The translations under genes and the position numbers were made by a program. Of a DNA stretch of 64,000 bases, positions 29,495 to 39,362 are shown piece after piece; positions within the stretch are counted from its first letter, which is position 1; each line of letters opens with the position of its first letter. Source of the DNA: Microcoleus vaginatus WJT46-NPBG5 (GTDB lineage: Bacteria; Cyanobacteriota; Cyanobacteriia; Cyanobacteriales; Oscillatoriaceae); the NCBI GenBank assembly GCA_019359355.1, contig JAHHHM010000007.1:124001-188000 (forward strand), in the 5' to 3' direction. Under the pieces are notes generated by a model. The model did not search any database, was not told where the DNA came from, and was given only the letters and a program-made list of their open reading frames with translations.

Positions 29495-32400
29495 ATGTCA
29501 ACGAGCAACAGCACATCTGGTAATGATTTTGTTCTAGGTACTACGGATAGAGATAATCTTCAAGCGCTAGGCGGCGACGATCTAGTTTTGGGACTAGAGG
29601 AAAATGATCAAGCTGAAGGCGACGCAGGCCAGGACTTTCTCGATGGCAACATCGGCGACGATAGAATATTTGGGGGTTCTGGAAGTGACACCGTCCGGGG
29701 CGGGAAAGATAACGATAATCTATTTGCTGAAACTGGCGATGACATCGTCTTGGGTGACTTAGGGAACGACATCGGTTTAGGTGAAGTTGGACGCGATATT
29801 CTCTTTGGTAACCAGGGTACTGATTACCTGGCTGGCAACGAAGACAACGATACCCTGCATGGTGGCGAAGGAAATGATACCCTTCGCGGGGGTAAGAACA
29901 ACGACCACCTGTTGAGCGAAAGAAATGATGACATAATCGCCGGCGATCTAGGAGACGACATTGGTTCAGGCGGCACCGGCAGCGATATTCTGTTTGGCAA
30001 CCAAGATGCCGACTGGTTGGGTGGCAATGAACAAAACGACTCCCTGTATGGCGGCAAACAAAATGACACCCTGCATGGCGGTCAAGACAACGACCAGCTA
30101 TTTGGCGAACTAGATGATGACGCACTCGCCGGCGATCTGGGAGACGACATCGGTTTGGGTGAGGTTGGCAACGATTATGTGTTTGGCAACCAAGGTGCTG
30201 ATTGGGTTGCTGGCAACGAAGGCAACGATACCATCTATGGCGGTAAAGATAATGATACCGGCCACGGTGGTAAAGATAACGACATGGTCTGTGGCGATCT
30301 CGGCGATGACGTGATGCATGGCGACTTGGGAGATGACCTCGTTTGCGGGGGTGCCGGCACAGACGTTTTATTTGGCAACGAAGGCAACGACTGGATCGGC
30401 GGTAACGAAAATGAGGATACACTTCATGGCGGCAACGGCAATGACTCCTTGTTCGGCGGGATGGAAAATGACTTCATCTATGGCGAAGAAGGTAATGACG
30501 TACTTGCCGGCGACATCGGTGCCGATACAGTCTTCGGAAACAATGGCAATGACACGTTTATCATTGGCCGGCGCAACGATGTTCCAGGCTATCGTACCAC
30601 CGGCGGCCCGGAACTCTCTGACGCAGACTGGTTCCTCGACTTTGGCAGCGATGACGTTATTTCATTGATAGGCGGTCTGACATCAGCCGAACTAAATATC
30701 TTTGCCGGCACTGAGGCATACGCCGGTTATACGATTATTCAAGATAATGTTCTCGGCGAATATTTAGCCATTATCAGAGGCACCCAGCCAAGCTCCTTTG
30801 TCCGCGACACTTACCAGCTGACTTACCAGCCTACCTCAGCACCGGCTGACGGTGCTGACGGAAGTCCTGCTGACGGTGGTGGCGGAAGTCCTGTGGTTCC
30901 ACTGCCAGTTGATAGCGGTGGCGGTACACCAGGCGGTGGCGGTACACCAGGCGGTGGCGGTACACCAGGCGGTGGCGGTACACCGGGCGGTGGCGGTACA
31001 CCGGGCGGTGGCGGTACACCGGGCGGCGGCGGTACACCGGGCGGTGGCGGTACACCAGGCGGAAATACTGCCCCAGTTGCCGTAAACGATGCGGTGACAA
31101 CTGATGAAGATGTGCCGTTGACTCTGCCGAACGTGTTAACCAATGACACCGATGGTGATGGCGGCGTCCTCACGATTAGCGGCATTACCAATCCGGTGAA
31201 CGGCACAGTAGTGAATAACGGCGACGGCACGTTTGTGTACACACCGACAGCCAACTTTAACGGCACAGATAGCTTTAATTACACAGTGTCAGACCCTCAG
31301 GGCACGACAGACATCGGCACAGTCACAATTACCGTCAATCCGGTTAATGATGCGCCGGCTTTTACAGGGGACAATGGGTTCAGCACAACCGAAAACACGC
31401 CGATACAGATTCCCAATCTAGTAGCCAATTTCACCGATCCCGACGGTGATCCTCTGAGTGTGACCCAGATCGGAGTGCCACAAAATGGCACCCTGACTCC
31501 AAATGAGGATGGCACCTATACCTACACCCCAGCACCGAATTTCAACGGGACAGACAACTTTACCTACACGGTTTCCGACGGCAAGGGTGGCACAACAACT
31601 AACACGGTAACGATTGATGTTGGTGGGCAAAATAATCCGCCCGTTGCCGTAGCCGATGCGGTGACGACTGATGAAGATGTGCCGGTGACTTTGCCGAACG
31701 TGTTAACCAATGACACCGATGCCGATGGGGACGTGCTCACGATTAGCGGCATTACCAACCCGGTTAACGGCACCGTGGTGAATAACGGCGACGGCACGTT
31801 TGTGTACACTCCGGCTGCCAATTTTAACGGCACGGATAGCTTTAATTACACAGTTTCCGACCCTCAAGGGGCCACAGCAGCCGGCACAGTCACAATTACC
31901 GTCAATCCGGTTAATGATGCGCCGGCTTTTACAGGGGACAATGGGTTCAGCACAACCGAAAACACGCCGGTACAGATTCCCAATCTGTTAGCCAATTTCA
32001 CCGATCCCGACGGTGATCCCGTGAGTGTGAGCCAGATTGGAGTGCCACAAAATGGCACCCTGACTCCAAATGAGGATGGCACCTATACCTACACCCCAGC
32101 ACCGAATTTCAGCGGGACAGACAGCTTCACCTATACGGTTTCAGATGGTAAGGGCGGCACAACGACTAACACGGTAACGATTGATGTTGGTGATGGTGGC
32201 GGCACACCCCCGACAAACACCGCCCCAGTTGCTGTAGCTGATGCGGTGACGACAGATGAAGATGTGCCGGTGACAATTCCGAACGTGTTAATCAATGACA
32301 CGGATGCTGACGGCGATGCCCTCACAATTACCGGCATCACCAATCCGGCTAACGGCGGCGTAGTAAACAACGGCGACGGCACGTTTGTGTACACACCGGC

Positions 32401-35104
32401 TGCCAATTTTAGCGGCACGGATAGCTTTAATTACACAGTTTCCGACCCCCAAGGGGCCACAGCAGCCGGCACGGTCACAATTACCGTCAATCCGGTTAAT
32501 GATCCCTCGACAATTAGCGATGTCACTGACCAATTTACCGCCCCAAACACTCCGACTCAGGCAATTCCATTCACCATCGGTGATGCGGAAACCGACCCAG
32601 CTAATTTAATTGTCACCGCGACTTCTTCCAATCCGGCTTTGGTGGCAGATGCCAATATTACACTGAGCGGCACCGGCCCTGATCGCGCAGTGACAGTGAC
32701 CCCAACTGCCGGTCAAGTGGGCACCACCACTATCACACTCACGGTTAGCGACGGGGTGACAACGACGACGGATACGTTTAATGTCAGCGTTAACGCTTTG
32801 CCAACTGCGGCTAATGATACGAGTCGGACGGTTTTATTGAGTAGCCCCTTGCAAATTACCGCAGCAGAGCTGGTGGCTAACGATACCGATCCCACCGGCG
32901 GCGGGCTGACAATTACTGCCGTATCCGACGCTGTTAATGGCACTGTAGCTATCGACCCACAAACTGGGGTAATTACTTTCCAGGCGGTTAGAAATTATTC
33001 AGGAACCGGCTCGTTTAACTACACAGTGCAAGACAGCAATGGCAGTACCGCAACGGCGACGGTGACAGTGCCGATTACTCCTGTGGTGGAGTTAGTCTCA
33101 ATTGCTACAAACACAAACGTGCCCGTGGGCACCGGCGGCTTTTCCATCAACGGCGAAACACCCGGAGACAATGCGGGTAGTTCGGTGAGTAGCATCGGGG
33201 ATCTCAATGGTGATGGCCTTTCAGATATGATTGTGGCCACAAGCCAAGCCGACATCAACGGCGTGGCTGATGTTGGCAAAGCTTATGTGGTTTATGGCAA
33301 GGCAGATCCGACTCCGATTAATTTAAGCCAAGTCAATGCCGGCATTGGCGGCTTTTCCCTCACAGGTGAGGCACCAAATGACCAGACAGGTCATGAGGTC
33401 AGTGGGGCAACAGATTTCAACGGCGATGGTGTTGTCGATATGATTATCGGCGCTCGCTATGCTGACGTTGGTGCCCTTGGCAATGCCGGCAAAGCTTATA
33501 TCGTCTACGGAAAAACAGACGGCAACCCAGTGGCTTTAAGCCAAGTGGCTGCCGGCACCGGCGGCGCAGTTCTGCTCGGTGAGGGGGGAGCCGATCAGCT
33601 CGGCAGTTCCGTGAGTGAGGCAGGGGATGTCAATGGCGATGGCATTGGAGATGTAATTATCGGTGCGCCCAGCGCGACTGTTGGTGCAAATACCTCGACT
33701 GGGAAATCTTACGTGGTATTTGGCAGAGCAGACGGCAGCGCCCCCTCTATCAGTAATGTAGTTGCCGGTATTGGCGGCTTTGTGATCAACGGCGAAGCGC
33801 TCGGTGACCAATCTGGTTCTTCCGTGAGGTCTGCAGGGGATGTCAATGGCGATGGCCTAGCTGATGTGATTGTGGGCGCTCCTTTGGCCGATGCCGGCGT
33901 CAATGACTCTGGGAAATCCTACGTGGTTTTTGGCAAAGCTGATGGGACAGCGGTGAATCTGGCTAATGTGACAGCCGGCCTTGGCGGCTTTGTGATCAAC
34001 GGCATACAACCGGGCACCCGTGCCGGTCGCTCCGTAAGTGGCGCTGGAGATGTCAATGGCGATGGTTTTTCGGACGTAGTCATCGGTGCTCGTGGTACCA
34101 ACAATACGACTGCCGGCAATTCTTATGTGGTGTTCGGTAAGGCAGACGGGGCAGCCATCAATCTCAGCAATGTGGAAGCCGGTACCGGCGGCTTTGCAGT
34201 CTTAGGTGAGCCAACGAATGACACAACAGGGCGTCCGGTTAGGTCGGCAGGGGATATTAACGCAGATGGTTTTGCTGATATCATTTTTGGCGCGAGTGTC
34301 GCTGATGTAAACGGCCCTCAATCTGGGAAAGCCTACGTGATCTTCGGCAAAGCCGACACTCAGTCGCTTAACTTGGCTCAGGTAGCCACCGGCCTTGGCG
34401 GTTTTGCCATTAACGGTGAGTCGCCGCAAGACTTGGCCGGTACTGCAGTTAGGTCGGCAGGGGATGTCAACGGCGATGGCTTCTTTGATGTGGTTGTGGG
34501 CGCTCCAGGGGCGACCCCGAACAATGCTGCCGGAAAATCCTACGTGGTTTATGGAGGCGATTTTACGGCCTCTGTGACCCAACAGGGAGGTGCCGGCGCT
34601 GATCTGCTGACCGGCACGGCGGCGGCTGACGTTCTGGTTGGTGGCGGCGGCAACGATACCCTCACGGGTGTCGGCGGCCCGGATGTTCTCTATGGTGGAA
34701 CCGGTGATGACATTCTCGGGGTCAGCGATGGGAGTTTCATCCGTCTCGACGGTGGCACCGGCATCGATACCCTACGTCTTGACGGGGCCGGTTTCAATCT
34801 CGACTTGGCAGCGATTCCTAATACCCGGATGTCGAGCATTGAGCAAATTGACCTCACGGGTGCCGCCAACAATGGCTTAGGACTCAATAAGCTGGATGTG
34901 GTGGCTTTGACCGATACCCAGAAGCAGCTGATTGTTAATGGGATTGCGGGTAATGTGGTGACGTTACAGGATCAAGGCTGGACACTTGTCGGTCAAAGCC
35001 CCCTGAATGGCATTACCTACAACCAATACACCAACGGCAATGCTTCCCTCTTACTGGATACGGACATTACCGTGCAAAACTTTGCCCAAAACGCTGCTGT
35101 GTAA
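29495..35104 (+). CDS. Giant modular secreted protein: RTX, cadherin-like and FG-GAP repeats
   Basis: The 1869-residue protein has no Sec signal and is probably exported by a type I system. Order of parts: RTX-like calcium-binding repeats (about 1-350, GGxGNDxLxGG types, many with atypical GDLGDDIGLG units); a small domain ending in RDTYQLTYQP; a GTPGGG linker (about 474-522); five cadherin-like/tandem-95 repeats in A-B-A-B-A order (about 525-1005, DEDVPVTLPNVLTNDTDADG and ENTPVQIPNLLANFTDPDGD types); two further beta-sandwich domains (about 1005-1197); seven FG-GAP repeats with calcium loops such as DVNGDGLADVI (about 1208-1688), fit for a seven-bladed propeller; and a last RTX block with GGGGNDTL and a C-terminal domain. 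Inference: surface adhesin or matrix protein. It is monocistronic; no transporter genes are near. Confidence 0.88.
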   Translation: MSTSNSTSGNDFVLGTTDRDNLQALGGDDLVLGLEENDQAEGDAGQDFLDGNIGDDRIFGGSGSDTVRGGKDNDNLFAETGDDIVLGDLGNDIGLGEVGRDILFGNQGTDYLAGNEDNDTLHGGEGNDTLRGGKNNDHLLSERNDDIIAGDLGDDIGSGGTGSDILFGNQDADWLGGNEQNDSLYGGKQNDTLHGGQDNDQLFGELDDDALAGDLGDDIGLGEVGNDYVFGNQGADWVAGNEGNDTIYGGKDNDTGHGGKDNDMVCGDLGDDVMHGDLGDDLVCGGAGTDVLFGNEGNDWIGGNENEDTLHGGNGNDSLFGGMENDFIYGEEGNDVLAGDIGADTVFGNNGNDTFIIGRRNDVPGYRTTGGPELSDADWFLDFGSDDVISLIGGLTSAELNIFAGTEAYAGYTIIQDNVLGEYLAIIRGTQPSSFVRDTYQLTYQPTSAPADGADGSPADGGGGSPVVPLPVDSGGGTPGGGGTPGGGGTPGGGGTPGGGGTPGGGGTPGGGGTPGGGGTPGGNTAPVAVNDAVTTDEDVPLTLPNVLTNDTDGDGGVLTISGITNPVNGTVVNNGDGTFVYTPTANFNGTDSFNYTVSDPQGTTDIGTVTITVNPVNDAPAFTGDNGFSTTENTPIQIPNLVANFTDPDGDPLSVTQIGVPQNGTLTPNEDGTYTYTPAPNFNGTDNFTYTVSDGKGGTTTNTVTIDVGGQNNPPVAVADAVTTDEDVPVTLPNVLTNDTDADGDVLTISGITNPVNGTVVNNGDGTFVYTPAANFNGTDSFNYTVSDPQGATAAGTVTITVNPVNDAPAFTGDNGFSTTENTPVQIPNLLANFTDPDGDPVSVSQIGVPQNGTLTPNEDGTYTYTPAPNFSGTDSFTYTVSDGKGGTTTNTVTIDVGDGGGTPPTNTAPVAVADAVTTDEDVPVTIPNVLINDTDADGDALTITGITNPANGGVVNNGDGTFVYTPAANFSGTDSFNYTVSDPQGATAAGTVTITVNPVNDPSTISDVTDQFTAPNTPTQAIPFTIGDAETDPANLIVTATSSNPALVADANITLSGTGPDRAVTVTPTAGQVGTTTITLTVSDGVTTTTDTFNVSVNALPTAANDTSRTVLLSSPLQITAAELVANDTDPTGGGLTITAVSDAVNGTVAIDPQTGVITFQAVRNYSGTGSFNYTVQDSNGSTATATVTVPITPVVELVSIATNTNVPVGTGGFSINGETPGDNAGSSVSSIGDLNGDGLSDMIVATSQADINGVADVGKAYVVYGKADPTPINLSQVNAGIGGFSLTGEAPNDQTGHEVSGATDFNGDGVVDMIIGARYADVGALGNAGKAYIVYGKTDGNPVALSQVAAGTGGAVLLGEGGADQLGSSVSEAGDVNGDGIGDVIIGAPSATVGANTSTGKSYVVFGRADGSAPSISNVVAGIGGFVINGEALGDQSGSSVRSAGDVNGDGLADVIVGAPLADAGVNDSGKSYVVFGKADGTAVNLANVTAGLGGFVINGIQPGTRAGRSVSGAGDVNGDGFSDVVIGARGTNNTTAGNSYVVFGKADGAAINLSNVEAGTGGFAVLGEPTNDTTGRPVRSAGDINADGFADIIFGASVADVNGPQSGKAYVIFGKADTQSLNLAQVATGLGGFAINGESPQDLAGTAVRSAGDVNGDGFFDVVVGAPGATPNNAAGKSYVVYGGDFTASVTQQGGAGADLLTGTAAADVLVGGGGNDTLTGVGGPDVLYGGTGDDILGVSDGSFIRLDGGTGIDTLRLDGAGFNLDLAAIPNTRMSSIEQIDLTGAANNGLGLNKLDVVALTDTQKQLIVNGIAGNVVTLQDQGWTLVGQSPLNGITYNQYTNGNASLLLDTDITVQNFAQNAAV
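30919..31062 (+). repeat. 18-bp minisatellite (8 units) inside the RTX gene
   Basis: Eight tandem 18-bp units with the core GGCGGTACACCAGGCGGTGG (A/G varies at one site) encode (GTPGGG)8, a flexible linker between RTX and cadherin-like parts. Length change in multiples of 18 bp would keep the frame. Confidence 0.9.
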
Positions 35105-35199
35105 ATTTGTCAGGGTTTCTTCACATGAAAACAACGCAATTACGGAGGTATCAATGAGCGAAACTGCATTTAATACGCACAAGTAGAAAAGTAGTTCTT

Positions 35200-35256
35200 G
35201 CCAGGAATCGGGATTCATTTTTACGCTTGAGGGCTAAATGAATCCCGATTTCTGGC
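35200..35256. repeat. Large inverted repeat downstream of the RTX gene
   Basis: Two 21-nt arms (35200-35220, GCCAGGAATCGGGATTCATTT, and 35236-35256) are complementary at 20 of 21 positions around a 15-nt loop. No T-run follows, so it is not a typical terminator. It could be an RNA-stabilising 3' structure, a REP-like element or a small MITE remnant. Confidence 0.75.
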
Positions 35257-35367
35257 ATAGGCTCGGCTGGAACTTGATTGATCAAATTATCTTTGGCTTC
35301 CTTTTCTTTCGCATTTTTTAATTCATTGTTTCCGTTCCTTAACAAAGGGAAATGGGATTATACTCTC

Positions 35368-35412
35368 AAGCTACAGGGCATTTTAAGGACGATTCCTGTA
35401 GCTTTTGGTTTT
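35368..35412 (+). terminator. Rho-independent terminator
   Basis: AAGCTACAGG (35368-35377) pairs perfectly with CCTGTAGCTT (35395-35404) over a 17-nt loop and runs into TTGGTTTT. It lies 264 nt after the RTX stop and may end that transcript or a separate small RNA. Confidence 0.65.
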
Positions 35413-36090
35413 ATAAATTCTGTAATTACTTTAATTTTAAAATTCATAAATAATAAAACATAACCTTCTATCTGTAAAGTCTGAGCCAGATTTAAAACCA
35501 AATTTATTTTAGTTCTGCTTAAATAATTATCGACTTAATTTTATAAACAACTAGATTTGAAAGCTCTCTAATAGCAAAGCTATAAAATTTAAAAGTAAAT
35601 TAATCAAGCGTAAAAATATTTTAAATTTTATTGAATGATTAATACTATCCAGACGATCATTAAAATGCACCGAGCAACCGTAAATTTTATCTCTGTAGGA
35701 ACAACCGGCAGCTAGGGAAAAATAAATGCATTGCTTGAACGCAGCCTGAAGCCTTAGAGGTTGCCACTTTAAAAAAATTAACAGCCGGTTTAGCCAAAAA
35801 CTGCAACCCCTCATTCAAAACCGATTAAATAGATTGAAAAGCCGCCTTAAAATCGTGAAATAGCCAGTGTAGAACTCAATGCCGGTGCGTGTCATCAGCT
35901 CATCGCCTCGTAGGCAGCCCCTTTCCCTGGAAAATTGGCATCATCACACAGACAAGGGGTTCGCTGCTGTCACAACAGAAAATGTGCCGCATCAGAGGTA
36001 ACAGAAATCTTATATGTTTCCGGAGAATATCAAAAAGAAGAGTTAACCCCTAAAATTGTGAAGTATCCTAGCTCAGCCCGGAAAGAACCT
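35413..36090. other. AT-rich intergenic region upstream of ppc
   Basis: About 680 bases with no supported gene. The frame of ppc is open back to 35935, but that part reads like random sequence (several Cys and His, no family similarity), so it is taken as leader. Promoters are likely but not placed. Confidence 0.5.
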
Positions 36091-39000
36091 ATGAGTTCGC
36101 TACTCCACTCCTCAGATCAGGCCATCAGTGTCACCTCAACCGATCTGTTCTTGCGACATCGCCTCAAAGTCGTGGAGGACTTATGGGAGTCTGTACTGCG
36201 ATCCGAGTGTGGTCAGGAATTCGTAGACTTGTTGAGACGCCTGCGCGATCTGTGTTCCCCGGAAGGTCAAGCGCCCGATTTCATGGGATCGGAAGTCTTA
36301 AGCATTGTAGAAAAACTTGATCTCAATGACGCAATTCGAGCGGCCCGCGCCTTTGCCCTATACTTCCAGCTGATCAATATCGTCGAACAGCACTATGAGC
36401 AACGAGAGCAACAACTAGCCCAAGCCGGCGGCAAAGGAGTCGGATCTCAAATATTCCCCAAACCGGAAGTAGAAGCTCACAGCGGTGGCCCAGAAGCCGA
36501 TTTACTTGAAAAAAGCTGGCACGAACCCAGCAGACCACGCCGGGACATTGGCACCTTCGACACCCTATTTCCCAGGTTACAAAGCCTTAACGTGCCACCG
36601 AAACAGATCCAGAAATTGATCGAGCGTCTGGATATCCGCTTAGTGTTTACCGCTCACCCCACGGAAATTGTCCGCCAGACAATGCGGGCCAAACAGCGGC
36701 GCATTGCCAAGATTCTGCAACAGCTTGACCAACAAGAGGAAAACACGGCCCCCCTGCCTGATCCTGCCCTGCTCATGGCCAACGCGGAAGCTAGCCCAGT
36801 AGGGGTATCTTCTTGGGAAGCCCAACTCCTAGACGAACAGCTGACTGAAGAAATCCGACTTTGGTGGCGCACCGACGAGCTGCATCAGTTTAAACCAACC
36901 GTGCTCGATGAAGTGGAATACACCCTCCACTACTTCAACGAAGTGCTGTTTGATGTGCTGCCCAAACTCTATCAGCGCCTGAAGCATTCATTGCAGGTGT
37001 CCTTTCCCTATTTGCAGCCGCCACGTCACAACTTCTGTAATTTCGGTTCTTGGGTTGGGGCAGATCGAGACGGCAACCCTTCAGTCACACCGCAAATTAC
37101 TTGGCAAACTGCCTGCTATCAGCGCCATGTTGTTTTAGAGAAATATGCTCAGTCGCTGCGGCAGCTAACGGAGCTGTTGAGCTTGTCACTGCACTGGAGC
37201 GATGTTTTGCCAGAACTGCTGGAGTCGTTGGAACAAGACCGGCAGCAAATGCCAGAAATTTATGAGCAGCTAGCCATTCGCTACCGGCAGGAACCCTACC
37301 GTTTAAAACTTTCTTACGTGCTTAAGCGGTTGGAAAATACCCGTGATCGCAACTGGCGTCTGTATAACGGTGATGATTGGCAGCGGCACATTCGGGAAAT
37401 TTCCGTCGTCCCCACTTACCGATCTGGGAACGACTTTTTGGCAGAATTACGGATGATTCAGCGCAACCTCTCCGCCACAGGTTTAAGCTGTCGCGAATTG
37501 GAAACGCTGATTTGTCAGGTAGAAATTTATGGGTTTACCTTGGCGCACCTGGATATGCGTCAAGAATCATCCCGTCACAGCGACACAATCAGTGAAATTG
37601 CTGAATACTTGCAAGTTTTGCCAAAGTGTTATAACGAATTGTCAGAATCAGAGCGCACGCTGTGGCTGGCAACTGAATTGCAAACACGGCGACCGTTAAT
37701 CCCAACTGAGCTGGCGTTTAGCGAAAAAACGAACGAGGCAGTTGAAACCTTCCGCATTTTACGAGCGCTGCAGCAAGAGTTTGGCCCAGAAATCTGCCAA
37801 ACCTACGTGATTAGCATGAGCCATGAGGCGAGCGACTTGTTAGAAGTGTTGCTACTGGCGAAGGAAGCCGGTTTGTACGATCCAGCCACCGGCATCAGTA
37901 GCCTTCAAGTCGTGCCTTTGTTTGAAACGGTCGAAGACCTTAAACGCGCGCCGGCTGTGATGCAAAGTTTGTTTGAATTGCCGCTGTATCGCGCCATGCT
38001 TGCCGGCGGCTATGAGAGATGGAAAAAGGAGAATGAAGAGAGCCAACTCAAGCAAGAGTCAACCGTTTTGAATTCTCAATTCTCAAATCAGAATTCTCTG
38101 CAAGAGGTGATGCTGGGTTACTCTGACAGCAATAAAGATTCAGGATTTCTTAGCAGCAACTGGGAGATTCATAAAGCTCAAAAAGCCTTGCAAAATATTG
38201 CTGAGCCGTATGAGATTGGCTTGCGAATCTTCCACGGACGTGGGGGTTCTGTCGGGCGGGGAGGTGGCCCTGCTTATGAGGCGATTTTGGCGCAACCTTG
38301 TAACAGTATTGGGGGACGCATCAAAATTACTGAACAGGGGGAAGTTTTGGCATCGAAATACACCCTGGCCGATTTAGCAATTTACAACTTAGAAAGCATT
38401 TCCACTGCCGTCATTCAAGCGAGTTTGCTAGGCACCGGCTTTGATGATATCCAGCCTTGGAATGAAATTATGGAAGAGTTGTCGGCGCGTTCACGATCTC
38501 ACTATCGTGATTTGATTTACGAGCAACCCGATTTCATCGAATTCTTCCATCAAGTGACCCCCATCGACGAAATCAGCCAGCTACAGATATCTTCCAGGCC
38601 GGCACGCCGCAGCAGCGGGAAAAAAGAGCTATCTAATTTGCGGGCAATTCCTTGGGTGTTTAGCTGGACGCAAACCCGTTTTCTGCTGCCTTCTTGGTAT
38701 GGAGTGGGGACGGCGTTGCAAAGCTTTTTGAACGAGCAACCCGAAGAACACATGAAACTGCTGCGCTACTTCTACTTTAAGTGGCCTTTCTTCAAAATGG
38801 TAATTTCCAAGGTGGAAATGACGCTTTCTAAAGTAGATTTGCAGATTGCTCACCACTATGTTCGTGAATTGGCTAAATCTGAAGATCAAGCTCGCTTTGA
38901 AGCACTATTTGAACAAATCGCTAGTGAATATCACCTCACTCGTGATTTAGTGCTAACCATCACAGGACACAAGCGACTGTTGGATGGCGATCCGGTTCTC

Positions 39001-39198
39001 CAACGTTCGGTGCAACTGCGAAATGGCACCATTGTTCCCCTCGGTTTGTTGCAAGTTTCTCTGTTAAAACGTCTGCGCCAGCACAGCACTAACTCGGTTC
39101 CCGGTGTGATTCACTCACGCTATAGCAAAGCGGAATTGCTACGAGGTGCGCTGTTAACAATTAATGGCATTGCCGCCGGCATGAGAAATACAGGTTGA
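36091..39198 (+). CDS. ppc: Phosphoenolpyruvate carboxylase
   Basis: The 1035-residue enzyme (start ATG 36091, [10 protein letters not shown]) carboxylates PEP with bicarbonate to oxaloacetate, the main anaplerotic reaction of cyanobacteria. Diagnostic motifs: catalytic His in [46 protein letters not shown], the catalytic [14 protein letters not shown] loop and the C-terminal IAAGMRNTG that carries the effector site. The N-terminus, with a 50-residue acidic and Gly-rich insert before RRDIGTFD, is usual for the group. Oddity: an insert of about 30 residues (about 643-672, rich in Glu, Gln, Asn, Ser) just before [11 protein letters not shown] comes partly from heptamer repeats (38072-38099). 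The enzyme presumably tolerates it as a surface loop. Confidence 0.96.
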   Translation: MSSLLHSSDQAISVTSTDLFLRHRLKVVEDLWESVLRSECGQEFVDLLRRLRDLCSPEGQAPDFMGSEVLSIVEKLDLNDAIRAARAFALYFQLINIVEQHYEQREQQLAQAGGKGVGSQIFPKPEVEAHSGGPEADLLEKSWHEPSRPRRDIGTFDTLFPRLQSLNVPPKQIQKLIERLDIRLVFTAHPTEIVRQTMRAKQRRIAKILQQLDQQEENTAPLPDPALLMANAEASPVGVSSWEAQLLDEQLTEEIRLWWRTDELHQFKPTVLDEVEYTLHYFNEVLFDVLPKLYQRLKHSLQVSFPYLQPPRHNFCNFGSWVGADRDGNPSVTPQITWQTACYQRHVVLEKYAQSLRQLTELLSLSLHWSDVLPELLESLEQDRQQMPEIYEQLAIRYRQEPYRLKLSYVLKRLENTRDRNWRLYNGDDWQRHIREISVVPTYRSGNDFLAELRMIQRNLSATGLSCRELETLICQVEIYGFTLAHLDMRQESSRHSDTISEIAEYLQVLPKCYNELSESERTLWLATELQTRRPLIPTELAFSEKTNEAVETFRILRALQQEFGPEICQTYVISMSHEASDLLEVLLLAKEAGLYDPATGISSLQVVPLFETVEDLKRAPAVMQSLFELPLYRAMLAGGYERWKKENEESQLKQESTVLNSQFSNQNSLQEVMLGYSDSNKDSGFLSSNWEIHKAQKALQNIAEPYEIGLRIFHGRGGSVGRGGGPAYEAILAQPCNSIGGRIKITEQGEVLASKYTLADLAIYNLESISTAVIQASLLGTGFDDIQPWNEIMEELSARSRSHYRDLIYEQPDFIEFFHQVTPIDEISQLQISSRPARRSSGKKELSNLRAIPWVFSWTQTRFLLPSWYGVGTALQSFLNEQPEEHMKLLRYFYFKWPFFKMVISKVEMTLSKVDLQIAHHYVRELAKSEDQARFEALFEQIASEYHLTRDLVLTITGHKRLLDGDPVLQRSVQLRNGTIVPLGLLQVSLLKRLRQHSTNSVPGVIHSRYSKAELLRGALLTINGIAAGMRNTG
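38072..38099 (+). repeat. In-frame heptamer repeat inside ppc
   Basis: ATTCTCA, ATTCTCA, AATCAGA, ATTCTCT follow one another and encode part of an extra hydrophilic loop (NSQFSNQNS) next to a highly conserved PEPC motif. It resembles the cyanobacterial heptamer repeats seen elsewhere in the window. Confidence 0.6.
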
Positions 39199-39239
39199 GC
39201 CGTTAAAAGTTAGGGAAGGAAGGGAATACTACGGTGAAT

Positions 39240-39317
39240 ATAGGTTCGGGAAAAGTTGCTGCGACAGCAAACGCTTAACTAGCGTGTAAACGTTGAGCTA
39301 ACTTTTTCTGAACCTAT
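39240..39317. repeat. Cloverleaf-like structured element between ppc and the double kinase gene
   Basis: An outer stem joins ATAGGTTCGGGAAAAGTT (39240-39257) and AACTTTTTCTGAACCTAT (39300-39317), 16 of 18 pairs. Inside, two perfect hairpins stand back to back: TTGCTG-CGA-CAGCAA (39256-39270) and ACGCT-TAACT-AGCGT (39271-39285), then a weak third arm GTT-GAGCT-AAC (39292-39302). It is not a tRNA. It may be a structured RNA, a folded repeat, or a processing/termination signal between the genes. Confidence 0.6.
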
Positions 39318-39362
39318 CTTGGCGGCAACTTTAAATAAATCCTTCTTCCTAAGCTAAATTCT

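Noticed and set aside
29541-30422. Minus-strand open frame of 293 codons
   Set aside because: Antisense of the RTX repeats; its Arg/His-rich product is a by-product of the repeat composition.
35935-36090. N-terminal extension of PEP carboxylase from a TTG
   Set aside because: The added 52 residues have no similarity to the family; ATG 36091 gives the usual cyanobacterial N-terminus.
39240-39317. tRNA gene in the cloverleaf-like element
   Set aside because: No T-loop GTTCRANNC, no acceptor CCA-type layout, and the outer stem is far too long.
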